From positions 2,332,095 through 2,372,405 of the forward strand of contig CP070680.1 in NCBI GenBank assembly GCA_020352555.1: a DNA stretch of 40,311 nucleotides. Reading direction: 5' to 3'. Positions 1 through 8,234 of the stretch are shown here, in pieces. The DNA comes from Caldifarciminota bacterium (GTDB taxonomy: Bacteria > Hydrothermota > Tepidihabitantia > Tepidihabitantales > Tepidihabitantaceae). The notes beneath the pieces were generated by a model. The model saw only the letters and a list, made by a program, of their open reading frames with translations, was not told where the DNA came from and ran no database searches. Every line of letters starts with the position of its first letter. Position 1 is the first letter of the stretch. The position numbers and the translations under genes were made by a program.

Positions 1-117
1 CACCGCTGCCTCGGTCCGAACGTGGAGTTGTACAACGAGTTCCATGCCCTGTTCGTGCGCCTGGCAAAGAAGCATTGCCGGGCCCGAGCGATGTGCCAGG
101 GTTGTCCTCTGTCCTGA
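1..117 (+). CDS. HhH-GPD DNA glycosylase / endonuclease III-like, C-terminal fragment
   Basis: The frame is open from the first base and stops at TGA 115-117, giving the last 38 residues of a gene that begins outside the window. The segment ELYNEFHALFVRLAKKHCR followed by a C-X5-C-X2-C cluster and CPLS resembles the C-terminal iron-sulfur loop of endonuclease III-related HhH-GPD base-excision glycosylases. Those normally have four cysteines (C-X6-C-X2-C-X5-C). Here the first spacing is one shorter and the protein stops before a fourth cysteine, although another Cys lies upstream (residue 3 of the fragment). The family call rests on this short tail only. The promoter of the next gene starts ten bases after the stop. 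Confidence 0.6.
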   Translation, partial: HRCLGPNVELYNEFHALFVRLAKKHCRARAMCQGCPLS

Positions 118-126
118 CTTAGGCCA

Positions 127-154
127 TTGACTTGCTTGGCCTTGCTCCTAAGAT
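127..154 (+). promoter_or_regulatory. Sigma70-type promoter of lptD, leaderless layout
   Basis: TTGACT (127-132), 16 bp, TAAGAT (149-154), then 5 nt to the GTG start at 160. Transcription should begin at or next to the start codon. TAG at 154-156, in frame with the gene, rules out a start further upstream. Confidence 0.65.
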
Positions 155-159
155 AGCCG

Positions 160-2463
160 GTGTTTGCACTGCTGGCGATGACGCTTGCAGCCCAGATCAC
201 GCCCTCTGCCGACAGCACGCCCGCTGATTCGACCCCTGCCGGTCTGACATTGCCCGCCTACCCGAAACAGGACTCCACAACCGGCGACACCGTGTACTAC
301 AGCGGCAAGAAGGTGACCTTCTACGCCCGGAAGGAGGAGGTAGTCCTGCTCGACAGCGCCTGGGTCAGGTACGGAGACATGACCGTGTACTCGGACTCGA
401 TACGGTACGACACCAAGATCCACCGACTCGCCGCATACGGCGACGTGCTCTTCACTTCCGCAGACCAGAACATCACCGGCGACCTGCTCCAGTACGACGT
501 GGACACCCGCAAAGGCATGATGCGGACCGCCCGGACCGAGCTGCCCGAGGGCTTCTTCGCGGCCGAGGAGGTGTGGCTGGTCGACGAAAAGGCGCTTAAT
601 GCCCGGCACGGCCACTACACGACCTGCGAGATGAACCGCCCTCACTACGACTTTTACGGCCCGAGGGTCAAGCTGCTGATGGACGACGTCGCCATAACCC
701 GTCCGGTCGTGTTCAGGACGTTCCGGTTCCCGGTCCTGGCAGCACCGTTCTGGCTCGTGCCGGTCGCGTCCGAGCGCAAGTCCGGACTCCTGCCGTTCAA
801 GGTCGGCAACTCGAGCCTCCAGGGCTGGTATGCGAAGAACATTGCCTACTACTGGGTCATCAACGACTATGCCGACGCCACGTTCACGCTCGACGTCATG
901 ACTCGGAAGGGCATCCAGCCCAGGTTCGAAGGCATCTACAAGGTCCTGCCGTTCGCCGACGGCCGGGTCGATGCCTCCTATGTCCAGGAATGGGACACCG
1001 GCCGCCGGCGCTACAACGTCGCAGGCCGGCACGAGTCAGAGCGATTTTTCCTGGGCACCCGGTTCGACGCCGAGGCCGACTTCGTGTCCGACGCCAGCTA
1101 CACCGGCGAATACGCCGAGGACGACATCCAGTGGATCAAGCGTGAAACCCAGTCACACGCCCAGATTCGGCGCGAAATCGGACGTGTCGGCAGCTTCTCG
1201 GCCGTGGCCAGCCGGACCGAGGATTTCCAGCACCACATCAACTACATGACCCTGCCTTCGGTCAACCTGTCGCTGCGTTCCTGGAAACTGCCGTTCAGCT
1301 GGACCGCGAGTCCGGGCTTGTCATTCTCCAACCTGGTCCAGACCTACACCGATTCTGCCGCGCAGGATACTGCCAGTGCCGAATTCCTCAGGGGCAGGGC
1401 CGGTCTCGGACTCGGCAGCCCCGAATACTCTCTCGGCCCGGCCGGCGGTCTGACCGTGTCGCACAGCATCGCCATTTCCGAGAGCCGCAGCTACTACAAC
1501 GACTCGCTGACGACCCGCACAACGCCGCTGACCAACGCATTCAGCCTGCAGGCAAGACAGAAGCCGCTCGGATTGCTCAACACCGACCAGAGGGTCTCGG
1601 TCGGGCAGACCAACCAGCTGTACGGGGGCAAAGACGCATCGACCAGGTACAACGCTTCTGCCGGAGCCGATATGACACTCTACCGGGTGTTCGGACTCGA
1701 AGCGTTCGGTTTCCACGGTCTGCTCCATACGACCCGGCCGGGCCTGAGTCTGGAGTACCGGCCCGAGGTCACTCCGCGTGCTTTCATCGGAACACCGGTC
1801 CTGCTCTCGCCCGAGTATGCCAGCCTCTCGATGACGCTCAGCAACGGGTTCGAGGCCAAGGCCGGGTCCTTGAGGACCAAGCACGACATCGGCCGGCTGG
1901 ACCTCGGGACCGCCTATGACCTGACTGCCGACAGCCTTAACCTGTCCCCTCTCTCGGCCCGTGCCCGACTCAATCCGCTGCCCGGACTGGGAAAGCTGAG
2001 GCTAAGTGTCGACGCCGACGCCAGCTTCGACTTCTACGAGACCCGCATCCGAGACGATTGGGGCGTCAATACGTCGCTTTCCTGGGAACAACGCTTCTGG
2101 CAGGCGCCGATTCGCGACTCCGCCCGGGACCAAACCCGCCATCCAATCCAGCGCGACCTGAAGTTCGAAGTCGGCCTGGGACACACGTTCAGCAAGAGTG
2201 CCAATATGGTCCGGGCCTCGGCCGCTCTATACGTCCCTGGGTGGAAGCTGACTCTGAGCAGCCTGGGCTACAACTTCAAGACCAAGGACCTGACCAACTA
2301 CAACATCACTATCTGGCGCGACCTGCACTGCTGGGAAGCCATTGTCTCTTTCGACCGGCTCGGCGAGACATGGAAGTACGATTTCGAAGTCCGCATCCGA
2401 AAGCTCACCGACATCAAGTTCGGCAAGGGCACGGTCCGGTCTTTCCTGCCGCTGCCCGAATAG
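160..2463 (+). CDS. lptD: LPS-assembly protein LptD (OstA) family, outer-membrane beta-barrel
   Basis: 767 residues from GTG 160. LptD, with lipoprotein LptE, inserts lipopolysaccharide into the outer leaflet of the outer membrane. After a short signal-like hydrophobic start, residues about 45-250 form an OstA/LptA-like beta-jellyroll (repeated D-x-Y-G/D-x-x-x-Y strands, then 'FRFPVLAAPFWLVPVASERKS'-type sequence, which is highly typical of LptD). The rest is strand-rich and barrel-like. There are exactly two cysteines, Cys156 (in YTTCEMN) and Cys724 (in LHCWEA). Their placement matches the E. coli Cys173-Cys725 inter-domain pair, so one of the two E. coli disulfides appears to be kept. It is the first gene of a unit with maf (3-nt gap). 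An in-frame ATG at 178 is an alternative start but would shorten the signal sequence. Confidence 0.85.
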   Translation: MFALLAMTLAAQITPSADSTPADSTPAGLTLPAYPKQDSTTGDTVYYSGKKVTFYARKEEVVLLDSAWVRYGDMTVYSDSIRYDTKIHRLAAYGDVLFTSADQNITGDLLQYDVDTRKGMMRTARTELPEGFFAAEEVWLVDEKALNARHGHYTTCEMNRPHYDFYGPRVKLLMDDVAITRPVVFRTFRFPVLAAPFWLVPVASERKSGLLPFKVGNSSLQGWYAKNIAYYWVINDYADATFTLDVMTRKGIQPRFEGIYKVLPFADGRVDASYVQEWDTGRRRYNVAGRHESERFFLGTRFDAEADFVSDASYTGEYAEDDIQWIKRETQSHAQIRREIGRVGSFSAVASRTEDFQHHINYMTLPSVNLSLRSWKLPFSWTASPGLSFSNLVQTYTDSAAQDTASAEFLRGRAGLGLGSPEYSLGPAGGLTVSHSIAISESRSYYNDSLTTRTTPLTNAFSLQARQKPLGLLNTDQRVSVGQTNQLYGGKDASTRYNASAGADMTLYRVFGLEAFGFHGLLHTTRPGLSLEYRPEVTPRAFIGTPVLLSPEYASLSMTLSNGFEAKAGSLRTKHDIGRLDLGTAYDLTADSLNLSPLSARARLNPLPGLGKLRLSVDADASFDFYETRIRDDWGVNTSLSWEQRFWQAPIRDSARDQTRHPIQRDLKFEVGLGHTFSKSANMVRASAALYVPGWKLTLSSLGYNFKTKDLTNYNITIWRDLHCWEAIVSFDRLGETWKYDFEVRIRKLTDIKFGKGTVRSFLPLPE

Positions 2464-2466
2464 GAC

Positions 2467-3042
2467 GTGGACCGGATTGTCCTCGCCTCGGACTCGCCCA
2501 GGCGCAGAGAGATACTGGCCCGGCTCGGAATCCGGTTTCGCGCCTTGTCCCCGCGCTGGAAAGAACCCGAACCCGCGGTCTCCGACGACCCGGTCCGCTA
2601 CGCCGAATCCGCTGCCAGAGCCAAGGCGCGTTCTGTCGTCGGGCTGGTGGACAGCTGCTTGGTCGTAGGCGTGGACACGGTGGTCGCGCTCGGCAAGACC
2701 ATACTCGGCAAGCCCAGAAACAGGAAGGACGCCGGACAGATGCTGCACAGGCTCTCCGGCCGGACACACACCGTCACGACCGGCGTGGCGGTCATCCGGA
2801 TCCCGGGTCGCAGGACATGGGTCGCGTCCGCCACATCCCGAGTGCATTTCAGAAGACTGAAGAGGGCTGAAGTCGAGGACTACCTCGCATCAGACGAGCC
2901 GTACGACAAGGCGGGTGCGTACGCGGTGCAGGGCCGTGCCGCCGCCTTCGTTGACTGGATGGAGGGGAGCTACCTGAACGTTGTCGGACTGCCTGCGACC
3001 GTCCTGCTGATGTTACTTGACAGGGCCGGCGCCCGGCTCTGA
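2467..3042 (+). CDS. maf: Maf-family nucleoside triphosphate pyrophosphatase
   Basis: 191 residues, starting at GTG 2467 just after the lptD stop (one codon between), so probably co-transcribed. Maf proteins hydrolyse non-canonical or excess NTPs (dTTP/UTP and modified nucleotides) to NMP and pyrophosphate in the cytoplasm. The N-terminal LASDSPRRREILARLG is the family phosphate-binding signature. VVGVDTVVALG carries the catalytic Asp. DKAGAYAVQG and the GSYLNVVGLP C-terminus are also conserved, and length is normal. The KAGAYAVQG motif fits the dTTP/UTP (YhdE-type) branch; substrate is inferred. The last 30 bp overlap the end of the convergent hypothetical gene. Confidence 0.92.
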   Translation: MDRIVLASDSPRRREILARLGIRFRALSPRWKEPEPAVSDDPVRYAESAARAKARSVVGLVDSCLVVGVDTVVALGKTILGKPRNRKDAGQMLHRLSGRTHTVTTGVAVIRIPGRRTWVASATSRVHFRRLKRAEVEDYLASDEPYDKAGAYAVQGRAAAFVDWMEGSYLNVVGLPATVLLMLLDRAGARL

Positions 3043-3720
3043 GTCCGGTACCGGCGTGGTCTTGTAGACCCGGACCCTGAATCCCTTCTCGATCTTGCCG
3101 TGCCGGTTGTCGACTATCATCGAGTACCAGCCGGTGTTCCGGACCACGACCTCGAACGAATCCGCCTCTGTGAGCCGGGCGCTGACCAGGCCATGAAAAG
3201 AGTCGTTGCGGGCCCAGCGGGCCCGGTCGGTGGAGTCCAGAATGAAGAACGACACCGTATTGGTGTCCACCCTGAAATCGCCGTCGAGCAGGTACCCGGC
3301 CCTCAGGCTGTCACGCCATTCCCGATAGGACAGCGCCTTGACACCACCGTCGTAGCTCAGCACCGTGCGGGTTACAGGGCTGACCTCAATCATAAGGGAA
3401 TCTCTGTCGGTCAAGTCCCACTCGTTGACCGCGGTCAGGCGCATCACCACTGAACCGGACGTCTCAGGCGTGTACCACTTCACAAGAGAATCGTAGTCCC
3501 AGGCAAGTCGGCCGCGGGAAACCTCCCAGCTGTATACGACTCCCTGCTTGCCTGGGGTCCATGCCCTGCATTCGTACTCGGCGCTGTCCAGGGCATTCAC
3601 CAGCGTATCCCCTCTGAGGCGCCAGATATACGGGCGGTCTATTCTGGTGCACACCGGGATGAGGGCCAACAGCACCACACCCAGTGTAGCCAGCACTCGA
3701 ATCCGACGAATGTCCTTCAT
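3013..3720 (-). CDS. Hypothetical exported or membrane-anchored Ig/PKD-like protein
   Basis: 235 residues from ATG 3720. I do not recognise the family. Residues about 8-24 form a hydrophobic segment after a basic start (KDIRRIR), so the protein is probably exported or anchored by an N-terminal helix. The remainder is strand-rich. 'EYECRAWTPGKQGVVYSWEVSRG' followed by VVMRLTAVNEW looks like a PKD or Ig-like fold. A second module ends in GWYSMIVDNRHGK, resembling beta-sandwich domains that describe an 'immediate/normal' balance of forces in secreted proteins. A GGGAGGCAGG run about 20 nt upstream is a loose Shine-Dalgarno match. It overlaps the 3' end of maf by 30 bp in convergent orientation. 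Confidence 0.6.
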   Translation of the reverse strand: MKDIRRIRVLATLGVVLLALIPVCTRIDRPYIWRLRGDTLVNALDSAEYECRAWTPGKQGVVYSWEVSRGRLAWDYDSLVKWYTPETSGSVVMRLTAVNEWDLTDRDSLMIEVSPVTRTVLSYDGGVKALSYREWRDSLRAGYLLDGDFRVDTNTVSFFILDSTDRARWARNDSFHGLVSARLTEADSFEVVVRNTGWYSMIVDNRHGKIEKGFRVRVYKTTPVPDSEPGAGPVK

Positions 3721-3744
3721 GACGATACCTGCCGCCTGCCTCCC

Positions 3745-3772
3745 AGTCTACAACAGCTCAGTCATGTGGCAA
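3745..3772 (-). promoter_or_regulatory. Putative sigma70-type promoter of the hypothetical gene ending at 3013
   Basis: On the minus strand TTGCCA (3772-3767), 16 bp, TAGACT (3750-3745), followed by a G-rich leader with GGAGG and the ATG at 3720. This one has a leader, unlike most promoters in the window. The -35 matches only four of six consensus positions. Confidence 0.35.
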
Positions 3773-3791
3773 GCCTTCTTGCCTCAGCAGA

Positions 3792-5924
3792 CTAGCGGAA
3801 GAGCGAGTACCGCAGCACCAGACCCAGGAACACGATCGACACCATCGACATCAGCTTTAGCAGGATATTGAGCGAAGGCCCGGCCGCGTCCTTGAGCGGG
3901 TCTCCAACCGTGTCTCCGATCACACCGGCCCTGTGTGCCTCCGAGCCCTTGCCGCCGAAATGGCCCTTTTCGATGAACTTCTTGGCATTGTCCCAGGCAC
4001 CGCCGGCGTTCGCCATGAAAATCGCCATCACAAACCCGGCTGCCAGCCCGCCGACCAGAAGGCCCACCACGCCTTCGGCCCCGAGGAGGACCCCGACCAC
4101 GACGGGTGACGCCAGCGCCAGGAGCGAGGGCAGAATCATCTCCTTCTGCGCGGCCAAAGTGCAGATCCGAACCGCGTTGGCATAGTCGGGCTTGGCTGTG
4201 CCGTCCATGATGCCCTTGATCTCACGGAACTGCCGTCTCACCTCTTCGACGATCTTCGATGCTGCCCGGCCGACCGCCTTCATGATCATGGCGGCGACTC
4301 CGGTCGGCAGCATCGCGCCGATGAAAACTCCGGCCATCAACCTGGGATTCAGCAGGTTGAGGTCGAGTGACGGAAGCTGTTTCAGTACGCCGTCGTCGAC
4401 CATCCGCTGGCCCACTATCCTGAACTCGTCCCGGTAGGCGGCCACCAGGGCGAGTGCGGTCAGCGCCGCCGAACCGATGGCGAAACCCTTGCCGGTCGCC
4501 GCGGTAGTATTGCCGAGCGAATCGAGCGCGTCGGTCCGCTCACGGACCATTGACTCCTGGTGCGTCATCTCGGCCACACCGCCCGCATTGTCGGCCACCG
4601 GGCCGTAGGCGTCTGTCGCCAGCGTGATACCGAGGGTCGACAGCATACCGACCGCCGCGATACCGATGCCGTACAACCCCAGTCCCGGATTTGAGCCCCC
4701 GCCCGACAGATAGTAGCTGGTGATGATTGCGGCTGCGACGACAACGACACACGGTATCGTCGACGTCATCCCCACCGAAAGACCTTCGATGATGACGGTC
4801 GCCGGCGAGGTCTTGGCCTCGGCCGATATCCTCTGCACCGGCTTGTAGGTGTCAGAGGTGTAGAGCTCGGTGAAGTACCCGATCAGCACGCCCGCAAGCA
4901 GCCCGGACACGATCGCCCAGTAGACCTGTGTGTGGTTCGGCAGCAGCCAGCGGACCGCAAAAAATGCGAAAACGAGGACCAGAATCGAGGCACCGTAGGT
5001 CCCGAAACGCAGCGCCCGGAGCAACACTCGCTGTTCCGCCTTGTCGCCGGCACGGACGAAAAAGCTCGCGATGATGGCGGCGAGGATCCCCGCACCGGCC
5101 AGGACCATCGGCAGCAGTACACCGTTCACCTCGAATCCGGTGAACTTGAGCGCCACCACCGACAAAGTCATCGTCGCCACTATCGAATCGACGTAGCTCT
5201 CGTAAAGGTCGGCGCCCATCCCGGCGATGTCGCCGACGTTGTCGCCGACGTTGTCCGCTATGACCGCCGGGTTGCGCGGGTCGTCTTCAGGGATCCCGGC
5301 CTCGACCTTGCCGACCAGGTCGGCACCGACGTCCGCCGCCTTGGTGAAGATGCCGCCGCCGACCCGGGCGAACAGCGCCTGCGAGCTCGCGCCGATGCCG
5401 AACGCGATCATCGTCGACGTGATCTTCTCAAGCCGCTCGACCGTGTCGAGGTTCGCGTAGACCGCGCGCAGAATGGCGTACCACGCCGACAGGTCGACCA
5501 GGCCGAGCCCGACCACGACCAGGCCCATGACCATGCCGGCCGAGAACGCTACCCGGAGCCCGGAATTCAGCGACCGCTTCGCAGCCCACGTGGTGCGCGC
5601 GCTCGACCGCACGCCGATCGACATACCGATGAAACCGGCCAGACCGGAAAAAAAGGCGCCGGTCAGGAACGCGAACGGCACGAATATGACCTGGAGCTTC
5701 ATGAACGCCATCACCAGCAGCAACACAAACACCACCGCCATGAAGATCCCGACACCTTTGTACTGCTGCTTCAGGTAGGCGACCGCGCCCGCCTTGACCG
5801 CGCGAGCGACCTCTTTCATCGGCTCGCTGCCTTCGCTCTGACGCAGATTGCGCAGCGCCAGGAACAGAGCGAATCCCAATGCCAAGACTGCCCCGCCCGG
5901 GGCGATCCAGAACACAGGGCTCAT
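3792..5924 (-). CDS. hppA: Membrane-bound K+-dependent ion-pumping pyrophosphatase
   Basis: 710 residues with start ATG 5924, chosen because AAAGGAG lies 6 nt upstream; 14 upstream residues are open but carry no ribosome site. Integral-membrane pyrophosphatase (about 16 helices) that couples hydrolysis of pyrophosphate to ion export. Substrate-site motifs are intact: DVGADLVGKVE, DPRNPAVIADNVGDNVGD and GDTVGDPLKDAAGPSLN. GNTTAATGKG has Ala at the position that is Lys in K+-independent enzymes, so it should be K+-dependent. LYESYVDS has Glu at the position used by Na+-pumping and some H+-pumping members, so ion specificity is open. It is the last gene after iorB (13-nt gap), which suggests it recycles pyrophosphate energy alongside the fermentative enzymes. 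Confidence 0.95.
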   Translation of the reverse strand: MSPVFWIAPGGAVLALGFALFLALRNLRQSEGSEPMKEVARAVKAGAVAYLKQQYKGVGIFMAVVFVLLLVMAFMKLQVIFVPFAFLTGAFFSGLAGFIGMSIGVRSSARTTWAAKRSLNSGLRVAFSAGMVMGLVVVGLGLVDLSAWYAILRAVYANLDTVERLEKITSTMIAFGIGASSQALFARVGGGIFTKAADVGADLVGKVEAGIPEDDPRNPAVIADNVGDNVGDIAGMGADLYESYVDSIVATMTLSVVALKFTGFEVNGVLLPMVLAGAGILAAIIASFFVRAGDKAEQRVLLRALRFGTYGASILVLVFAFFAVRWLLPNHTQVYWAIVSGLLAGVLIGYFTELYTSDTYKPVQRISAEAKTSPATVIIEGLSVGMTSTIPCVVVVAAAIITSYYLSGGGSNPGLGLYGIGIAAVGMLSTLGITLATDAYGPVADNAGGVAEMTHQESMVRERTDALDSLGNTTAATGKGFAIGSAALTALALVAAYRDEFRIVGQRMVDDGVLKQLPSLDLNLLNPRLMAGVFIGAMLPTGVAAMIMKAVGRAASKIVEEVRRQFREIKGIMDGTAKPDYANAVRICTLAAQKEMILPSLLALASPVVVGVLLGAEGVVGLLVGGLAAGFVMAIFMANAGGAWDNAKKFIEKGHFGGKGSEAHRAGVIGDTVGDPLKDAAGPSLNILLKLMSMVSIVFLGLVLRYSLFR

Positions 5925-5937
5925 CCAGACTCCTTTC

Positions 5938-6513
5938 TCAGCCGGCCAGTTCGGCTCCGGCCTCAAATGCCATCAGGTTCAGGTCGACATACTTCTTCTT
6001 GACGTTGTTGCGGATTGCCTGGAGGTAGGCGCGCTTTGGCAACTCGAGATGCCGGGAGACCGCGCCGAGCATGACGACGTTCTGCACCCGCTGGTTGCCG
6101 AGTTCCACAGCCTTGCCGAACGCATTGACCTCCAGCGCCTCGGCCGCCCGAGCCCGGATCCGGCTCTCGAGCTCGTCGTCATCCGGGCGCTCCACCATGC
6201 CGAGTTTGACCGGTAACGGATCGAGCCGGTAGGTATCGTAGAGCAGGCGCCCGGTCTCGGAGAGGAAATGAACATATCGGACCGCCTCCAGCATCTCGAA
6301 CGCGACGACCAGGTCGGCTGTCCCGACCTCGATCAGCGGCGAGTGCACCTTGGGTCCGAACCGAACGTGGGTGTTGACGCTGCCGCCACGCTGAGCCATG
6401 CCGTGGACCTCGCTCTTCTTGACGTCGAGTCCGACTGAAAGTGCGGCACTCGAAAGCAGGTCCGAGAAGAGAATGACCCCCTGCCCCCCGACTCCGCAGA
6501 TCAGGACATTCAC
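5938..6513 (-). CDS. iorB: Indolepyruvate ferredoxin oxidoreductase, beta subunit
   Basis: 191 residues, start GTG 6513, whose GTGA overlaps the iorA stop by 4 nt; AAGGAGG lies about 7 nt upstream. IorB is the gamma-domain-like subunit of the thiamine-diphosphate enzyme that decarboxylates aryl-2-oxoacids (from Trp, Phe, Tyr) to aryl-acetyl-CoA while reducing ferredoxin. NVLICGVGGQGVILFSDLL is the family's N-terminal glycine-rich motif. SEVHGMAQRGGSVNTHVRFG is the conserved 'GMAQRGG' signature. Length is normal. It is translationally coupled to iorA and followed by hppA. A related 2-oxoacid could be the real substrate. Confidence 0.93.
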   Translation of the reverse strand: MNVLICGVGGQGVILFSDLLSSAALSVGLDVKKSEVHGMAQRGGSVNTHVRFGPKVHSPLIEVGTADLVVAFEMLEAVRYVHFLSETGRLLYDTYRLDPLPVKLGMVERPDDDELESRIRARAAEALEVNAFGKAVELGNQRVQNVVMLGAVSRHLELPKRAYLQAIRNNVKKKYVDLNLMAFEAGAELAG

Positions 6514-8234
6514 GCAATGGCCTCCTTGGGACAGACGTCGGCACACATCCCGCAGCCGACGCAGACGGTCGCCTGGATCATCGACTTGCCGTCCTGCATT
6601 GTCAGCGCCGGACACCCCAGGCTGATACAGGTCTTGCACCCGGTGCACTTGTCGAGGTCGACCGCTTTCGGCGGGTCCTTGAGCCCGATCAGTAGCGCAC
6701 AAGGCCTTCTGTTGATTATGACCGCTGGCCCGGGCTCCTTGAGCACGGTCCTGATCACCTTCCTGGTCTGCTTCACCGTGTAAGGGTCGACTTCGACGAC
6801 CTTGTCGATTCCGCAGGCTCTGGCCAGTGCCGCGGTGTCGACCGGCTTCACCTCGGTCCCCTTCAAGGTACGCCCGGTCCCAGGATGCTCCTGGTGGCCC
6901 GTCATCCCGGTGGTGCTGTTGTCGGTGACTATTGTCACCACGTCACTGCGGTTGTAGCCGACATTCACCAGTCCGGTGATCCCGGAGTGGAAGAAGGTCG
7001 AATCGCCGATTACCGCGATCCGTCGCCGCTCGTCGCTGTCTCCGAGCGCCTTGTCCGCTCCGTGGGCAAAGGTGATGGAGGCACCCATGTCAATACATGT
7101 GTCCATCCCGTTGTGTGGCGGCAGAGCGCCCAGCGTGTAGCATCCGATGTCGCCGCCGACGATGACTTTCTGGTTCTGCAGTGCGAAGTACATCCCGGTG
7201 TGCGGACAGCCCGGGCACATCGCAGGCGGACGGTTCGGCAGACCCTCTTCGGGCTTCGTTCGATCCGGCCTGGCTTCACCGACCAGCGCGCTTCGCACCC
7301 TCTCCGGGTTCAGCTCGTGCCATCTCGGCAGCTTGTCTTTGCCCGCGACTTCAAGCCCCAGGGCCTTGACATGCAGCTCGATGAACGGGTCGACCTCCTC
7401 GACAACGAACAGTTTCCTGACCAGGGCCGCGAAATCGCGGACAAGACGCGACGGGAAAGGGTTGACCATTCCGAACCGGAGAAAACTCGCGTCCGGGAAG
7501 ACCTCGCGCGCGTACTGGTAGGCCACGCCGTCACAGATGATGCCCACGTCAGAGCTGCCCTTTTCGACCCGGTTCCACGGGGTCTTCTCCGAGTACTCTC
7601 GCAGCCGGTCGTACCTGGCCTCGAGGTCTACGTGCCGGAGTCGGGCAAACGCCGGCAGCATGACGGCCTTGGAGGGCTTCTTCTCGTAGCCTTTGAGCGG
7701 GCGCTCCTCGCGCTCGGCAGGCTCGACTACTGTGCGCGAGTGCGCAATCCGAGTGGTGATCCGCAGCAGGACCGGGATATCGAACTCCTCCGATATTTCG
7801 AAGGCCAGCTTGGTCAGTTCCTTGGCCTCCTGACTGTCCGACGGGCAGAGCACCGGGACCTTGGCCGCAAGGCCGTAGTAGCGGTTGTCCTGTTCGTTCT
7901 GGGACGAATGCAGCCCCGGGTCATCAGCGGACACCACAACCAGACCCGCGTGGGTGCCTATGTAGGCGGCCGAGAAGAACGGGTCTGCGGCAACATTCAG
8001 CCCCACATGCTTCATGGCTGCGAGTGCCCGGGCACCGGTGAGCGACGCCCCGAGTGCAACCTCCAGGGCGACCTTCTCGTTGGTCGACCATTCGCAGTAG
8101 ACTTCCTTGTACTCAGCAAGTGCCTCGAGGATCTCGGTCGAAGGCGTTCCGGGATATGCAGCGGCAACACGGCAGCCCGCTTCCCAGGCGCCCCGTGCTA
8201 TCGCCTCATCTCCGGACAGCAACTTCCTGCTCAT
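6510..8234 (-). CDS. iorA: Indolepyruvate ferredoxin oxidoreductase, alpha subunit
   Basis: 574 residues. Start ATG 8234 is preferred over ATG 8252 because GGGAGAAG sits 4-11 nt upstream. Catalytic subunit of IOR: oxidative decarboxylation of aryl-2-oxoacids with CoA, passing electrons to ferredoxin. N-terminal pyruvate:ferredoxin oxidoreductase domain (GDEAIARGAWEAGCRVAAAYPGTPS with the YPGTPSTEI motif). The TPP-binding domain has MCPGCPH, GDIGCYTLG and the GDSTFFHSG...DNSTTGMTG cofactor motif. The C-terminus carries two 4Fe-4S motifs (CTGCKTCISLGCP and CVGCGMCADVCP) in the last 45 residues. It overlaps buk by 29 nt and iorB by 4 nt, so the three form one coupled unit. Confidence 0.96.
   Translation of the reverse strand: MSRKLLSGDEAIARGAWEAGCRVAAAYPGTPSTEILEALAEYKEVYCEWSTNEKVALEVALGASLTGARALAAMKHVGLNVAADPFFSAAYIGTHAGLVVVSADDPGLHSSQNEQDNRYYGLAAKVPVLCPSDSQEAKELTKLAFEISEEFDIPVLLRITTRIAHSRTVVEPAEREERPLKGYEKKPSKAVMLPAFARLRHVDLEARYDRLREYSEKTPWNRVEKGSSDVGIICDGVAYQYAREVFPDASFLRFGMVNPFPSRLVRDFAALVRKLFVVEEVDPFIELHVKALGLEVAGKDKLPRWHELNPERVRSALVGEARPDRTKPEEGLPNRPPAMCPGCPHTGMYFALQNQKVIVGGDIGCYTLGALPPHNGMDTCIDMGASITFAHGADKALGDSDERRRIAVIGDSTFFHSGITGLVNVGYNRSDVVTIVTDNSTTGMTGHQEHPGTGRTLKGTEVKPVDTAALARACGIDKVVEVDPYTVKQTRKVIRTVLKEPGPAVIINRRPCALLIGLKDPPKAVDLDKCTGCKTCISLGCPALTMQDGKSMIQATVCVGCGMCADVCPKEAIA

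Noticed and set aside
4932-6002. 356-codon frame on the plus strand opposite hppA
   Set aside because: It is rich in Arg, His, Asp and Gln with no hydrophobic core and lies across a clear pyrophosphatase gene; long antisense frames are expected in GC-rich coding DNA.
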